From: a virus
Direction: 5' to 3' (one strand)
Virus record (IMG/VR): IMGVR_UViG_3300020183_000289
Location: 1-32,233 of that record
DNA length: 32,233 bases
Shown: positions 1 through 8,500 of the stretch, piece after piece
Layout: every line of letters starts with the position of its first letter
Position numbering within the stretch: position 1 is the first letter of the stretch
Notes under the pieces: model-generated
What the model was told of the DNA's origin: nothing
What the model saw: only the letters and a program-made list of their open reading frames with translations
The model's database searches: none
Made by a program: the position numbers and the translations under genes

Positions 1-1296
1 CACTAGTGCTCCAGAGGCATATGCAGAGGGCCAGACGCTATATCTTGACTTGACCTTATAGTAACAGGCATCCTTTGTGCCACTACCTTTACCCTTTCTG
101 TCCGATTCTTCGTTCATTTCTCCACTATCAACGTAATCTGCTGCTGTATCTATGTAGTCAGCGGCTTTTGTGATCTTTGATTGTACCCATGCTTCTACGT
201 TTCCTTCACCTTTTGCCATTTTTTTTCTCAGTCTCTTGGCAGCACCAATTATTGTAGATAGTTCTGAACGAGCCATAGAATACTCGTGATCCCTTGTCTT
301 TGACACTGTTGGGCACTCCTCATTTCCGTGACATGGGCAGTATGTGCCCTTTTTAGTGTGGTTGCAAAGTTTTTTCTCAATCAGTCCTACTAAATCAGTT
401 TCTTCTTTACGTGTTTTTCTTTTCTGTCTTTTTTTCCTTGGTGAATCAGTTGAGACATAAGTTGGACTTGCAGCACCAGTTTTTGCCTGTTGTCCAGGAT
501 CTGCTGCCTTCTTTCTTCTTGCGGCAGATAGTCTTTCTGCCTTTGTCATACTTGCTCTCTTTGCAGAAGAGACGCACTTAGGAGTTCCTTCTCCTGGTTC
601 ATCACTCGCACACGTGCCACCTGTTACGACATTAACCCAACCACCTTTACCATCCTTTGATTTGGACTTGCCAAACCAGTCACGAAGACCTTCTTCAGAT
701 ATATCAGAACCATTTCCATTTCCATTAGAACCATTTCCTTCAGAATCATCTTCTTTATCAAGCATACCATCACGACCTATCATATATCCAGCAGGAATTG
801 GTTTACACTTTTTATCTGTATAGCAATAATAGTTTCCTGATTTGCACCTATTTTTCTTTTTTTCCTCATTCATTTCTTCTGTTTTCTTTTTCATTGAGTT
901 AATAAATTTTCTAAAAATAGCAGCTTCAGAAGTCTTTCCCATCACTCTTGCTCTTTGTTCCATAGCAATTGCTGCTTGAATTTTGTGAGCATGAGATCTT
1001 CCAGAGTTTCTTATTTTTGAAACACTTTCTTTTGCAGTTGCAACATCCTTAAATCCCAATCCATGAATTGTTCCTTTCGGATCTTCATCTGTATAGAGAT
1101 CAGAGTGTTTATCAGATTTGTTTGGTTGTCCTGGTTTTTTGGGTATGCGAGGATTATTCATTTCATTGAACGGTGATTTTGATTTAGTCTCTTCACCCTT
1201 TGCTCTTTTTTTGCGAGCAGCACAATGAGCTTTCTGAGAAAATCCACTAGGATTATCACAGTTTATTGATCTTTTATATTTGTTAGACCAACTCAT
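1..1296 (-). CDS. Patchwork cyanophage protein, probably virion-associated (partial, C-terminus off window)
   Basis: An open frame of 432 codons with no stop before the window edge, starting at the ATG 4 bases after the gp16 stop. I do not know its function. It is a string of short modules that recur in cyanomyovirus proteins: GFSQKAHCAARKKR (residues 18-31), a segment with GLGFKDVATAKESV and SHAHKIQAAIAMEQRA (about 77-134), YYCYTDKKCKPIPAGYM (about 156-172), a Gly/Asn/Ser linker (186-197), a LRDWFGKSKS...GGTCASDEPGEGTPKC segment (204-241) that resembles a viral domain of unknown function (DUF5872/DUF6321-like, from memory), a Cys/His cluster (C311, H313, C320, C322, H323, C328), EAWVQSKITKAADYIDTAAD, and DACYYKVKSRYSVWPSAYA from residue 409. 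The protein is strongly basic. Its place after gp16, where the large terminase gp17 would be expected, suggests a late protein, but packaging, capsid or DNA-binding roles are all open. The reading frame is sure; the role is not. Confidence 0.85.
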   Translation of the reverse strand, partial: MSWSNKYKRSINCDNPSGFSQKAHCAARKKRAKGEETKSKSPFNEMNNPRIPKKPGQPNKSDKHSDLYTDEDPKGTIHGLGFKDVATAKESVSKIRNSGRSHAHKIQAAIAMEQRARVMGKTSEAAIFRKFINSMKKKTEEMNEEKKKNRCKSGNYYCYTDKKCKPIPAGYMIGRDGMLDKEDDSEGNGSNGNGNGSDISEEGLRDWFGKSKSKDGKGGWVNVVTGGTCASDEPGEGTPKCVSSAKRASMTKAERLSAARRKKAADPGQQAKTGAASPTYVSTDSPRKKRQKRKTRKEETDLVGLIEKKLCNHTKKGTYCPCHGNEECPTVSKTRDHEYSMARSELSTIIGAAKRLRKKMAKGEGNVEAWVQSKITKAADYIDTAADYVDSGEMNEESDRKGKGSGTKDACYYKVKSRYSVWPSAYASGALV

Positions 1297-1300
1297 TTTA

Positions 1301-1753
1301 TTAAGAATCTTCTTTATTATTTAGAAAACCTTGCTTTAGTAGTTTTGATAATTCAGCAGTGGACCCAACAAATAGAGCAGTATTATTAACTGTGTTGGTT
1401 GTCTTTGTTGATGTCTCTTCAACATCTTTTAATTTTTTCTGAAGATCCATCAATTTATCACTTACATCTCCAACACTTTTTATGAGTTGTCCTGCAACTT
1501 CATAAGCTCGTGGTGAATCACTTTCACCAGCAAGTTCTAAAATTCCATTGATAGCTTCTTGACCTTTTTCTATTAGAGAGTAAAGATTAGCCCTTGTATA
1601 TTCATAATCTTTTTCAATATCAACTGAATTTTTACTTTTTTCTATAGTAGTTATTTCATCAACAACATCAATTTCCAAAGACTCTGGATTAACCTCTACA
1701 ATATCACAGTCCGTATTAAGAACCTTATCTATGGCATCAAAATTTTTATTCAT
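1301..1753 (-). CDS. 16: Small terminase subunit (T4 gp16-like)
   Basis: A 150-aa protein, close to the length of T4 gp16 (164 aa). In T4 the small terminase forms a ring that recognises the DNA and stimulates the large terminase gp17 during packaging into the prohead. The central part (about residues 48-115: DYEYTRANLYSLIEKGQEAI, PRAYEVAGQLIKSV, DKLMDLQKKLKD) is the predicted helical, coiled-coil core characteristic of cyanophage gp16. The acidic N-terminus (about 1-45) is variable in the family. The gene follows gp15 with a 9-base gap and has no evident Shine-Dalgarno sequence, so translational coupling is likely. A 16-bp perfect palindrome covers its start codon. Order gp13-gp14-gp15-gp16 supports the assignment. 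Confidence 0.88.
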   Translation of the reverse strand: MNKNFDAIDKVLNTDCDIVEVNPESLEIDVVDEITTIEKSKNSVDIEKDYEYTRANLYSLIEKGQEAINGILELAGESDSPRAYEVAGQLIKSVGDVSDKLMDLQKKLKDVEETSTKTTNTVNNTALFVGSTAELSKLLKQGFLNNKEDS

Positions 1754-1763
1754 AATTATGAAT
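1748..1763. repeat. 16-bp perfect palindrome over the gp16 start codon
   Basis: ATTCATAATTATGAAT is its own reverse complement. It joins the last base of the gp15 stop to the start codon of gp16. It could fold weakly in mRNA or be a DNA-binding site, but it is AT-only apart from one C and one G, so it may be chance. Confidence 0.4.
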
Positions 1764-2560
1764 TAGATATCTACTTTTTGCGTTGGACTATATTCTTTTC
1801 CATCAAAGAACATTTCTAGCGATTCATCAAATCCAAAATTATCATCAGGACCAGCATTAATTGGATCTGGTTCTACGGTATATCTCATTTCTCTCTTCGC
1901 ATTTTTAGTATCTGTGCTGCCATAATAATCAACTTGAACCTTACGAATAAGACCATCAGTTGTCGCTGCAACAGGTCCAAACAAGTACGTTTTAGCAATA
2001 AAATTAAATGTATAAATCAAAGTTCTTCTTGTTGAAAAGTCACCTTCATAGTCATCTTGAAATGAAATATTTTCTAAAACAACTGGAATATCTCTCTTTT
2101 CACCGATGGAGTCAACTAAGTCTACAGTTAGATTGAAAGACGGTTGAAAAAATGGTAAAATTTGTTCCGCAACTTGAAGGGCATCATCGTTTAACTTTGC
2201 AATAAGACTTAATTGAAATCCTATGTTGTATGGAACTGGCATAAAAACTTTTTTCAAGTTTTGTCCATCACTTGCTTTGAATGTCTGTGTAACACCTGCT
2301 TTTCTAGTTCCATCATATGAAATTGATGTCATCTCAAATGACATTCTAGGTAGCGTCACTGCTATTGGTCTTTCTAAATCTTTTTGTTGTTGTACTTTAG
2401 CTAAAAATTTCTGTATGGGTCCATACGATAATGGAACTTTTAAGTCAGAAATAACATCATCATCAGCATTTTGATGTTGAATATGAATATCATTGAATAA
2501 AGTCCCAAAAGCAATGATTGTTCTTCTAATAATTTGATGGTAATAATAAGTTCCTAACAT
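1763..2560 (-). CDS. 15: Tail sheath stabiliser / tail completion protein (T4 gp15-like)
   Basis: A 265-aa protein (T4 gp15 is 272 aa). gp15 caps the finished tail tube and sheath and forms the surface that joins the tail to the neck. The sequence follows T4 gp15 along its length: an N-terminal aromatic start (MLGTYYYHQIIRR, T4 MFGYFYNSSFRR), a VPLSYGPIQKFLAK segment (T4 VPITYASKEHFMMK), LPRMSFEM near residue 70, AEQILPFFQPSFN around 130-142 (T4 VEQILPYFQPHFN), KRDIPVVLENISFQDDYEGD, and GLIRKVQVDYY around 205. The start codon overlaps the gp14 stop by one base (TAATG), which points to translational coupling. A divergent tail near the C-terminus (DPINAGPDDNFGFDE) is normal for the family. Confidence 0.93.
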   Translation of the reverse strand: MLGTYYYHQIIRRTIIAFGTLFNDIHIQHQNADDDVISDLKVPLSYGPIQKFLAKVQQQKDLERPIAVTLPRMSFEMTSISYDGTRKAGVTQTFKASDGQNLKKVFMPVPYNIGFQLSLIAKLNDDALQVAEQILPFFQPSFNLTVDLVDSIGEKRDIPVVLENISFQDDYEGDFSTRRTLIYTFNFIAKTYLFGPVAATTDGLIRKVQVDYYGSTDTKNAKREMRYTVEPDPINAGPDDNFGFDESLEMFFDGKEYSPTQKVDI

Positions 2561-3969
2561 TAATAAGTACCAAATGGATTTCCTTCTGAAAAGTCTAAAA
2601 ATGTATCAGCTGCATCCTCTATTTCTTCGTTTTGTCTATATGGATCATATATATCGTCATCTAAGTAAGATTTAACAATATATGAAGCAGAGGAGGCAGA
2701 TCCGACAACTAGCTCTCCAGGAGAGAAAGTACCACTATTTAGTTGTATTTTGAGTGTGCTTGTACTGATACCTGCTTTGTTTATCCATTCTTTTACAATA
2801 GCAATTGCTCCAGAAGTTTGACCAATTACAGTTTCCGTTGCAATGAATGTTCCTACGCCAACAATTGGTGGTGCAGCAAAAGTAACCGTTGGTGAAGTAT
2901 ATCCAAATCCAGTATTTGTAATTAGAACTGCTTGAACCTGACCATTAGAAATACTTGCAATACCAACTGCAGTTGTTCCCGCTCCAGGTGATGAAAAAGT
3001 TACCAGAGGCGCCTTATAGTAGTTGTTACCACCGCTTGTAATATTGACTTTATAAACACCACTACCCGTGCTTATGCCAGCCGTGGCTGCCGCTCCAATG
3101 CCTCCACCACCACTAATAGTAATAGTTGGGATTGTTGTATATCCATATCCAGCATTAGTGAGTGCAATTTCCCTGATTGCAACTTTACCTCTGCCAATGG
3201 AAGTTGTTATAGCAACTGCTGTTGCCCTTACACCACCTGCAGGTGGTGCTGATATGGTAACTGTTGGAATACTAGTATAACCATAACCATCGTTGTTGAG
3301 ATAGATTTTTTGAACACCTGTTGATAGTCCAACTAGTGCGGTTCCAGTAGCAGTTGAACCAACTCCAACTAAAGTAAGGGTTGTGATAAACCCAATATCT
3401 TTTGTTCTTTCTTCTATTTCTGAAATACTGGTATTAATTTCTTCATCTTCATACTCGAAGAGTTCACATTGCAATTCATAAACATAATTTTTACCAAGTT
3501 GATAAAAAGGTCTATCAAATTCAATTTTTTTTATTTCAAATATTCTTTGCCCTAATGGAAAATAAATTAAGTCTCCTTCTTTTGGTCTAGTTGCAAATAA
3601 TGCGGAACCTTCAGTATTCTTTGAGGATTCATCACCTTGTATAATACTTTGAAGAATAGGCGCAATAAAATCTTCAAATCTTTCCCTTGATATTGTAAGA
3701 GTCAGTTCATTTTTTAATGAAATGCCAAATTTTGTCATAATATCAGAACCTGGTGCATATCCTTCATAATTGTTTAGGTATGCTTCAATAAGAAAAGAAT
3801 CATCAAAAGTTGACGATTGTACTTCTTTAATAATATTATCTGTTTTGATATATTTTCTTGGGATATAGTAAACCTCAATCCCAAACATCCTCAAATGTTC
3901 GTTAATAATATCTTGCACCAAATTTTGTTCATTTGGCGCTCCGTGTAAAAAATAAGGATTGAGTGCCAT
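2560..3969 (-). CDS. 14: Neck protein (T4 gp14-like) with inserted beta-repeat module
   Basis: A 469-aa protein, far longer than T4 gp14 (256 aa). gp14 joins gp13 in the collar that closes the packaged head and docks the tail. Residues 1-195 match T4 gp14: an N-terminal segment with FGIEVYYIPRKYI (T4 GVECYYVPREYV), EAYLNNYEGY, FGISLKNELTLTISRERFED, and PKEGDLIYFPLGQRIFEI...FYQLGKNYVYE. The short C-terminus (about 446-469, EIEDAADTFLDFSEGNPF) also looks like the T4 end. Between them, about residues 198-445 are foreign to T4 gp14: four GxGYTSIPTVTIS-type repeats with Ala/Gly-rich spacers, then a VIGQTSGAIAIVKEW unit and a second GxxSSASYIVKSY unit. The same units occur in gp8 and both giant tail proteins of this window. 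The gene begins 3 bases after the gp13 stop. Confidence 0.92.
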   Translation of the reverse strand: MALNPYFLHGAPNEQNLVQDIINEHLRMFGIEVYYIPRKYIKTDNIIKEVQSSTFDDSFLIEAYLNNYEGYAPGSDIMTKFGISLKNELTLTISRERFEDFIAPILQSIIQGDESSKNTEGSALFATRPKEGDLIYFPLGQRIFEIKKIEFDRPFYQLGKNYVYELQCELFEYEDEEINTSISEIEERTKDIGFITTLTLVGVGSTATGTALVGLSTGVQKIYLNNDGYGYTSIPTVTISAPPAGGVRATAVAITTSIGRGKVAIREIALTNAGYGYTTIPTITISGGGGIGAAATAGISTGSGVYKVNITSGGNNYYKAPLVTFSSPGAGTTAVGIASISNGQVQAVLITNTGFGYTSPTVTFAAPPIVGVGTFIATETVIGQTSGAIAIVKEWINKAGISTSTLKIQLNSGTFSPGELVVGSASSASYIVKSYLDDDIYDPYRQNEEIEDAADTFLDFSEGNPFGTY

Positions 3970-3972
3970 ATG

Positions 3973-4815
3973 TTAACCAATGAAATCGTATGGTGGAAGT
4001 TCATAGTCAATTGCCATTCTAGATCTCAATGATTCTATTTCTTTTTCGGCATCATCATAAATTTCTCTCCCATTTAGTTCAATTCCACCAGGGAGTTTTA
4101 CGCCTCTAAATTTTATAAGATTTTGACCCCATTGTTTTTTAATCAGAGCAGTAAGATATCTTTTCAAAAAACTGTCATTGTAAACTTTAGTAAAATTATC
4201 TGGATCTAAAATTCTATAGCAATCAATAACCAGAAATGAATTGGATTTTTGAGCACCCCAGTCAATATCAAGATACATTCTATTTTGTCTTCTGTTGAAT
4301 CTAATCTGTTTATCAGTTGAAAGTAAAAAGTCAATATCTTCTAGATATCTTTTTACCATTGCATACTGAAGAAGTTCAACAGAATCGAAATAAAAAAGAT
4401 CATTCAAGAACAACTGATACTTTATACTAAACATTCCTCCTGAAATATCACTTGTATCAAATTTCAAGACCTTTTCAATACCAATTACTGAATCTGGAAT
4501 TTGAATGTAGTTTGAAGTTTCGTAAAAATTAAATGTTGTAGATCCATATCCCGTTATATTAGATGTTCCAGTAGTTGTGACAATTCCTATGCCGCCTGTA
4601 TTTTTAGCAGAACCTCTATCAATATCTGCTTGTGTGATTTTATATTTCAAATACATTCTTTCAACACCATCAAAGTGTCTTTCTTGAAAAAATTGCAGTG
4701 CGTCATCAACACAATCGTCGATTTGATCATCATCAACATTAATTTCCAACACAGGAGCACCTAGGCGTCTTAGGCAATAATCAATAAGTTCTTGTCTTGA
4801 TGCTGGTTTTGCCAT
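3973..4815 (-). CDS. 13: Neck protein (T4 gp13-like)
   Basis: A 280-aa protein (T4 gp13 is 309 aa). gp13 binds below the portal after packaging and, with gp14, forms the neck. The N-terminus (SRQELIDYCLRRLGAPVLEI, then DDDQIDDCVDDALQFFQERH and FDGVERMYLKYKI) lines up with T4 gp13 ([26 protein letters not shown]...HFDGLNKGF). The C-terminus (FRGVKLPGGIELNGREIYDD, KEIESLRSRM, PPYDFIG) matches T4's [27 protein letters not shown]...PPFGILVG. The start overlaps the stop of the upstream 116-aa gene by one base (TAATG). No insertion is seen here, in contrast to gp14 next door. Confidence 0.94.
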   Translation of the reverse strand: MAKPASRQELIDYCLRRLGAPVLEINVDDDQIDDCVDDALQFFQERHFDGVERMYLKYKITQADIDRGSAKNTGGIGIVTTTGTSNITGYGSTTFNFYETSNYIQIPDSVIGIEKVLKFDTSDISGGMFSIKYQLFLNDLFYFDSVELLQYAMVKRYLEDIDFLLSTDKQIRFNRRQNRMYLDIDWGAQKSNSFLVIDCYRILDPDNFTKVYNDSFLKRYLTALIKKQWGQNLIKFRGVKLPGGIELNGREIYDDAEKEIESLRSRMAIDYELPPYDFIG

Positions 4816-5165
4816 TATCGTGTTACTCCTGGTCTTACTAATGCAGTTCCTTCAACTACTTTTAGTTTATCACTATTGGAAGAAAACCCCCCATATTGAA
4901 TAGCAACATCATACACATGTCTACCAGACTTCAATTGTGATGTTTGAGTATCAGTTAGTGAGATTTTGATTTTACCGTTTGCCTGGTCAGTAATTGTAGA
5001 AGCAAAAGAAACAGAAGTTGAACTAGTATAATTTTTTCTAATTTGTGCGGTAATCCCGTATCCAACCAAATTTAATGGTCCGTCAGTTAGTGAATCTGCA
5101 AGTTCAAAAGTTGCTGCAAAATCATACCCCTGTTCAACAACAATATTTGCTACATAAACTGCCAT
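4815..5165 (-). CDS. Small beta-rich virion-region protein, function unknown
   Basis: A 116-aa protein made almost entirely of predicted beta strands: EQGYDFAATFEL, NLVGYGITAQIRKN, SVSFASTITDQANGKIKISL, LKSGRHVYDVAIQY and a final VVEGTALVRPGVT strand. The pattern (an 'ITAQIRKN' strand, a 'GKIKISLTDTQTSQLKSGRHVYDV' stretch ending in a 'VVEG..LV.PGVT' strand) is familiar from small phage tail or baseplate proteins with an Ig-like or BppU-N-like sandwich, but I cannot name a characterised homologue. It is the first gene after a late promoter (TATAAATA at 5188-5195) and overlaps gp13 by one base, so it is made together with the neck proteins. No Shine-Dalgarno is visible in the AT-only leader. 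Confidence 0.75.
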   Translation of the reverse strand: MAVYVANIVVEQGYDFAATFELADSLTDGPLNLVGYGITAQIRKNYTSSTSVSFASTITDQANGKIKISLTDTQTSQLKSGRHVYDVAIQYGGFSSNSDKLKVVEGTALVRPGVTR

Positions 5166-5187
5166 TTTTAATTATTTTATTTAGAGT

Positions 5188-5195
5188 TATTTATA
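5188..5195 (-). promoter_or_regulatory. T4-type late promoter box upstream of the 116-aa gene and neck genes
   Basis: On the minus strand the sequence reads TATAAATA, the exact T4-like late -10 element used by the phage sigma factor (gp55 type). It lies 22 bases before the ATG at 5165 and overlaps the stop codon of the 56-aa gene. A second, weaker CTAAATAA follows on the same strand. It would drive the 116-aa gene, gp13, gp14, gp15 and gp16. Confidence 0.75.
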
Positions 5196-5361
5196 TTTCT
5201 GCAAGGGATGCAATAACTTCTTGCTGCTTGAAATACAATTTGCAATAAAATTTTGCAACCTTAATCAATTCGTCCTTACTTAAGTGATCTAAAGTACGAC
5301 AGTGTTTTTCATATTCGAATAATTTATCAATTGATTCTAAACTAATTTCTTCTGGATTCAT
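5191..5361 (-). CDS. 56-aa conserved-type small protein, function unknown
   Basis: A short frame that starts inside the 3' end of the 72-aa gene (20-base overlap) at ATGAATCCAGAAGAAATT and ends in TAA at 5191. The protein begins MNPEEISLESIDKLFEYEKH and continues as a predicted helix-turn-helix of amphipathic helices (LSKDELIKVAKFYCKLYFKQ, then QEVIASLAEI). It looks like a small protein I have seen beside tail genes in other T4-like cyanophages, but no function is known to me. The layout 'SLE...LS..E......Y..LY.KQ' weakly recalls NblA-type phycobilisome degradation adaptors; the resemblance is too slight to use as a name. Without this gene a 176-base gap would remain between its neighbours. 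Confidence 0.75.
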   Translation of the reverse strand: MNPEEISLESIDKLFEYEKHCRTLDHLSKDELIKVAKFYCKLYFKQQEVIASLAEI

Positions 5362-5560
5362 TTATCAACTCCATCAATAAGGACTTAATTTCATTAACAT
5401 CATTTTTTAAGTTTTCGATTTCTTGTTTTTGTGAGAGTTTTTGTGCCTCCTTCAAATTTTTATTACTTATATAATTTTGATATCCTGTATCATTACAATT
5501 CAATATAGCACCTGTGTTTTCATCCCGATATAAATCAGGGTGTCCTTTTACTGGTATCAT
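5342..5560 (-). CDS. 72-aa small protein with C-terminal coiled coil
   Basis: Starts MIPVKGHPDLYRDENTGAIL, a compact N-terminal motif (GHPDLYRD..TGAI) that recurs in small proteins of T4-like marine phages next to tail genes. The second half (about residues 36-68: LKEAQKLSQKQEIENLKNDV, then NEIKSLLMELI) has heptad-like spacing and should form a coiled coil. Its ATG overlaps the stop of the 2446-aa gene (ATGA), which implies coupled translation and suggests a role with that tail protein, for example as an assembly helper or small structural subunit. The function is unknown. Confidence 0.8.
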   Translation of the reverse strand: MIPVKGHPDLYRDENTGAILNCNDTGYQNYISNKNLKEAQKLSQKQEIENLKNDVNEIKSLLMELINESRRN

Positions 5561-8500
5561 GCTAATGCAATCGCCCTAAGGTCTTTAATGATTGGATAAT
5601 AAACCTGATTTGTTCCTGCAAAGATAATTTTAATTGTAAATCCAGTAAACGGTCCAATGTCAGAGGCAGTATATTGATATTCCTTAAATTCACCATTTAA
5701 ACTAGATGCAACTTTAAAATCAGATAATCCGTTATTCTTAGATGGATCTATAACATCAAGGAAACCATCTTGATCATTATCGATAGTTAAGTTATCATAT
5801 CCTGGGAATAACTCAAAAGATTGTTCGACTTCACTTGAATCTGGTCTAATCAAATTATAAAGAACTCTAATATCTGCAGACGAGTGTTTGAAGGTTGATA
5901 ATATAACTCTTAAACTTGAAGATGGTTGCTCAAGAAGAATGGTATTTGAAACATAATAAGCAGCATTAGGATCATCAGTTAGTGAATTTACTCTTGGGTC
6001 TAAATCATAATTTGTAACTGGATTATTAAATCTAGCACTTCTAAACTCACTAAAGCAATTATTCACAAAAACTAACGGTGACAATATTGGATTAGTGGTA
6101 GATAATGTCAAGGCGGTAATCAAAGATTTATTTCTTGGCATGGCGCTTAAATATTCGGTTTCATTAACTTTTGAACACACTATTCTTGCTGAAGTCAGTA
6201 AATTTTCTCTGTTTATTGAGACATCCTCAAAACCTTGATCTACAAACGATACTTCATTTCCATCAACACTTGTTCCACTTACTGTTCTTATTTTTGCAGT
6301 AATTCCAGTAGAAGTTCCTGGGATAATATTTTCATATGCTGGAACAATAGAAGTATAAAGGAGATTTTTAGTTGCAGTAACTTCATCTCCACCAAATGAC
6401 CCATTAGATTCAAAATTGACCATAGGACTACTTGGGAGAGTGGCATTCAAACTATCTTTATCACTAGATCTATCAACAGAGCCGCTTACAAGTCTTTCAA
6501 CTTGAATATAATAATTATCAATATCAACACCAAGAGAACTAATACTGTGAGTTTTATTAATTCTTCTCAGAGAAATACCATTTAATTCATATTTGTAAAT
6601 AAGCGAACCCAGATTATGAGGAACAGCTATTGTTGAATCTATACCTCTAGTTATTCCACTGATTGTGCCAGTTGCATCTACAGATTCATACTTAACAATT
6701 TCATTATCAATTTTTATATATCCTGGGTTTAAGGCAGATACACGATGACCTTCAAAACTACCAAAGTTAGTTGTGCTTCCAGCAGAAACTGAAATTGACG
6801 TTGACGATATTGTTAATGGTGAAATTATCTTAACAGGTGGAACAGTGCTTTTTGCATTGTTTATTGTAATCTTATTATTCAATGCATACATTCCATGTCC
6901 TAATTGATCAATTGCGATTACATTTCCAGAACTTAACGAATTAAGAACACTAGAACTAGTGAATAATGTTGATGCCCAGGAGACTCTTACATTGCTATCA
7001 TTATAATAGATAAGATTAGAAGATCCATCTGTAGTGAAACCCTCTCCGATAAAGTTTCCTAAGTATAGAGTATCAACAAAACTGGCAGCGTTAACTGTAA
7101 GTTGGGCTCCAGTTCCAGTGTTTGTACTAACAGAACTGGTCACAATGCCAACAACATCCCCTTGTTGATATCCACTTCCCGATGAAACAACACTAACGGC
7201 ACTTATTCCACCTACAGAGTCTGTTGTTATACCAAGAACCAATCCAGTCCCATTACCTGTTATTGATATTGTGTTGACTGATGCATCACTAGTATACCTA
7301 GTTCCTGCTGTTGAAATTGCAACTGAAGATACCGAGGATCCAACACCAGTTATGTATCCAAAAGTGAAATCATTTTTACTCTGTCCAATCTTTCTACCAA
7401 CATTTAGTTGTGCTATAGCGGCACTATCTGTTACAGTGCTTATACCAACTTTTAGAGATCTTGAAATAGTTCTTAGTGGATTTTTTGATAGTGTATCAAC
7501 ATATCCATTACTTGGATCAAGTGTTGTATTTTGGAAAAATGCAGTTCCAGATGATGCTGTAAAATTAGCTTTATAAAGCTTGAATTTCATATCTTGATAA
7601 TCATTTGGTGTCCATTCAGAACCATTTTGAGATTTGTAAAGTCTTCCAATAGCAAATTGCCTTGTATACCTTACATTTTCTGCCCCACCAACAGATGCAG
7701 CGTTGACGGTATTTTCCCCCATTTCTGCAATCCAAACTTCATATTGATCACTTTCTGGCGCTAATAAAACAACTGCATATTGATTTCCTGGTTCTAAGAA
7801 AATTGGATATGGGAAAGTAAATTTAGTGGCAACGCTAGCATCAGTAGAAGTATTAACCTGACTTGGATTTAATGTCACTGGTTCTCCAAGAATTGTTCTC
7901 GTCGGTGTTCCCAATTCTATAGTTCTGATTTCGCAAGTAACTGGAGCATTTCTTGGATCTTTTTTTGCAAAAAATACATCAACCGCAGTCAAAAATGCTC
8001 CATTAACATCTTCACTTTGATTTATTGCACTTGGTGCTTCTATATTACCACCAACAACAAATGATTGTGCTAAAGGATCATAAAAATTTGTTCTAGTCGT
8101 TACATTATTAATTACTAAGGTTCTAACATTAGTTCTAGTAGTGGTTTGAGTTTCAATTCTTCGATAGTACTCAATAGTTCCCTCCGAAACGTAATTAGTT
8201 TCTCCAGATGAAATAAAAGTACTTCCTGGTAGTGGAGACTCATTTGTTGGACTAGAAGATAGTTTGAATGTTTTAGTCCCAGCGGTAATTCTCACTGTTG
8301 GGGTTGGGGTTTGATTTGGATTTTCTAGGAAAAATGATCCAACTACGGATCCAAAATTATCCGCAATTAGTTTTAGATCTTTTACATATGCAATTGCTCC
8401 GCTAGTTTGACCTACAAGAACTGCTCCTTTTTTTAGATATCCTGAATATTTTCCTTGCGCTTCTTGTGATAGTGAAAAAGTATCTATGTTAAGAATTTTT

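Noticed and set aside
614-823. 69-aa plus-strand frame rich in Pro and Ser
   Set aside because: It is antisense to the linker of the partial protein at 1-1296, whose frame is open throughout and carries recognised motifs.
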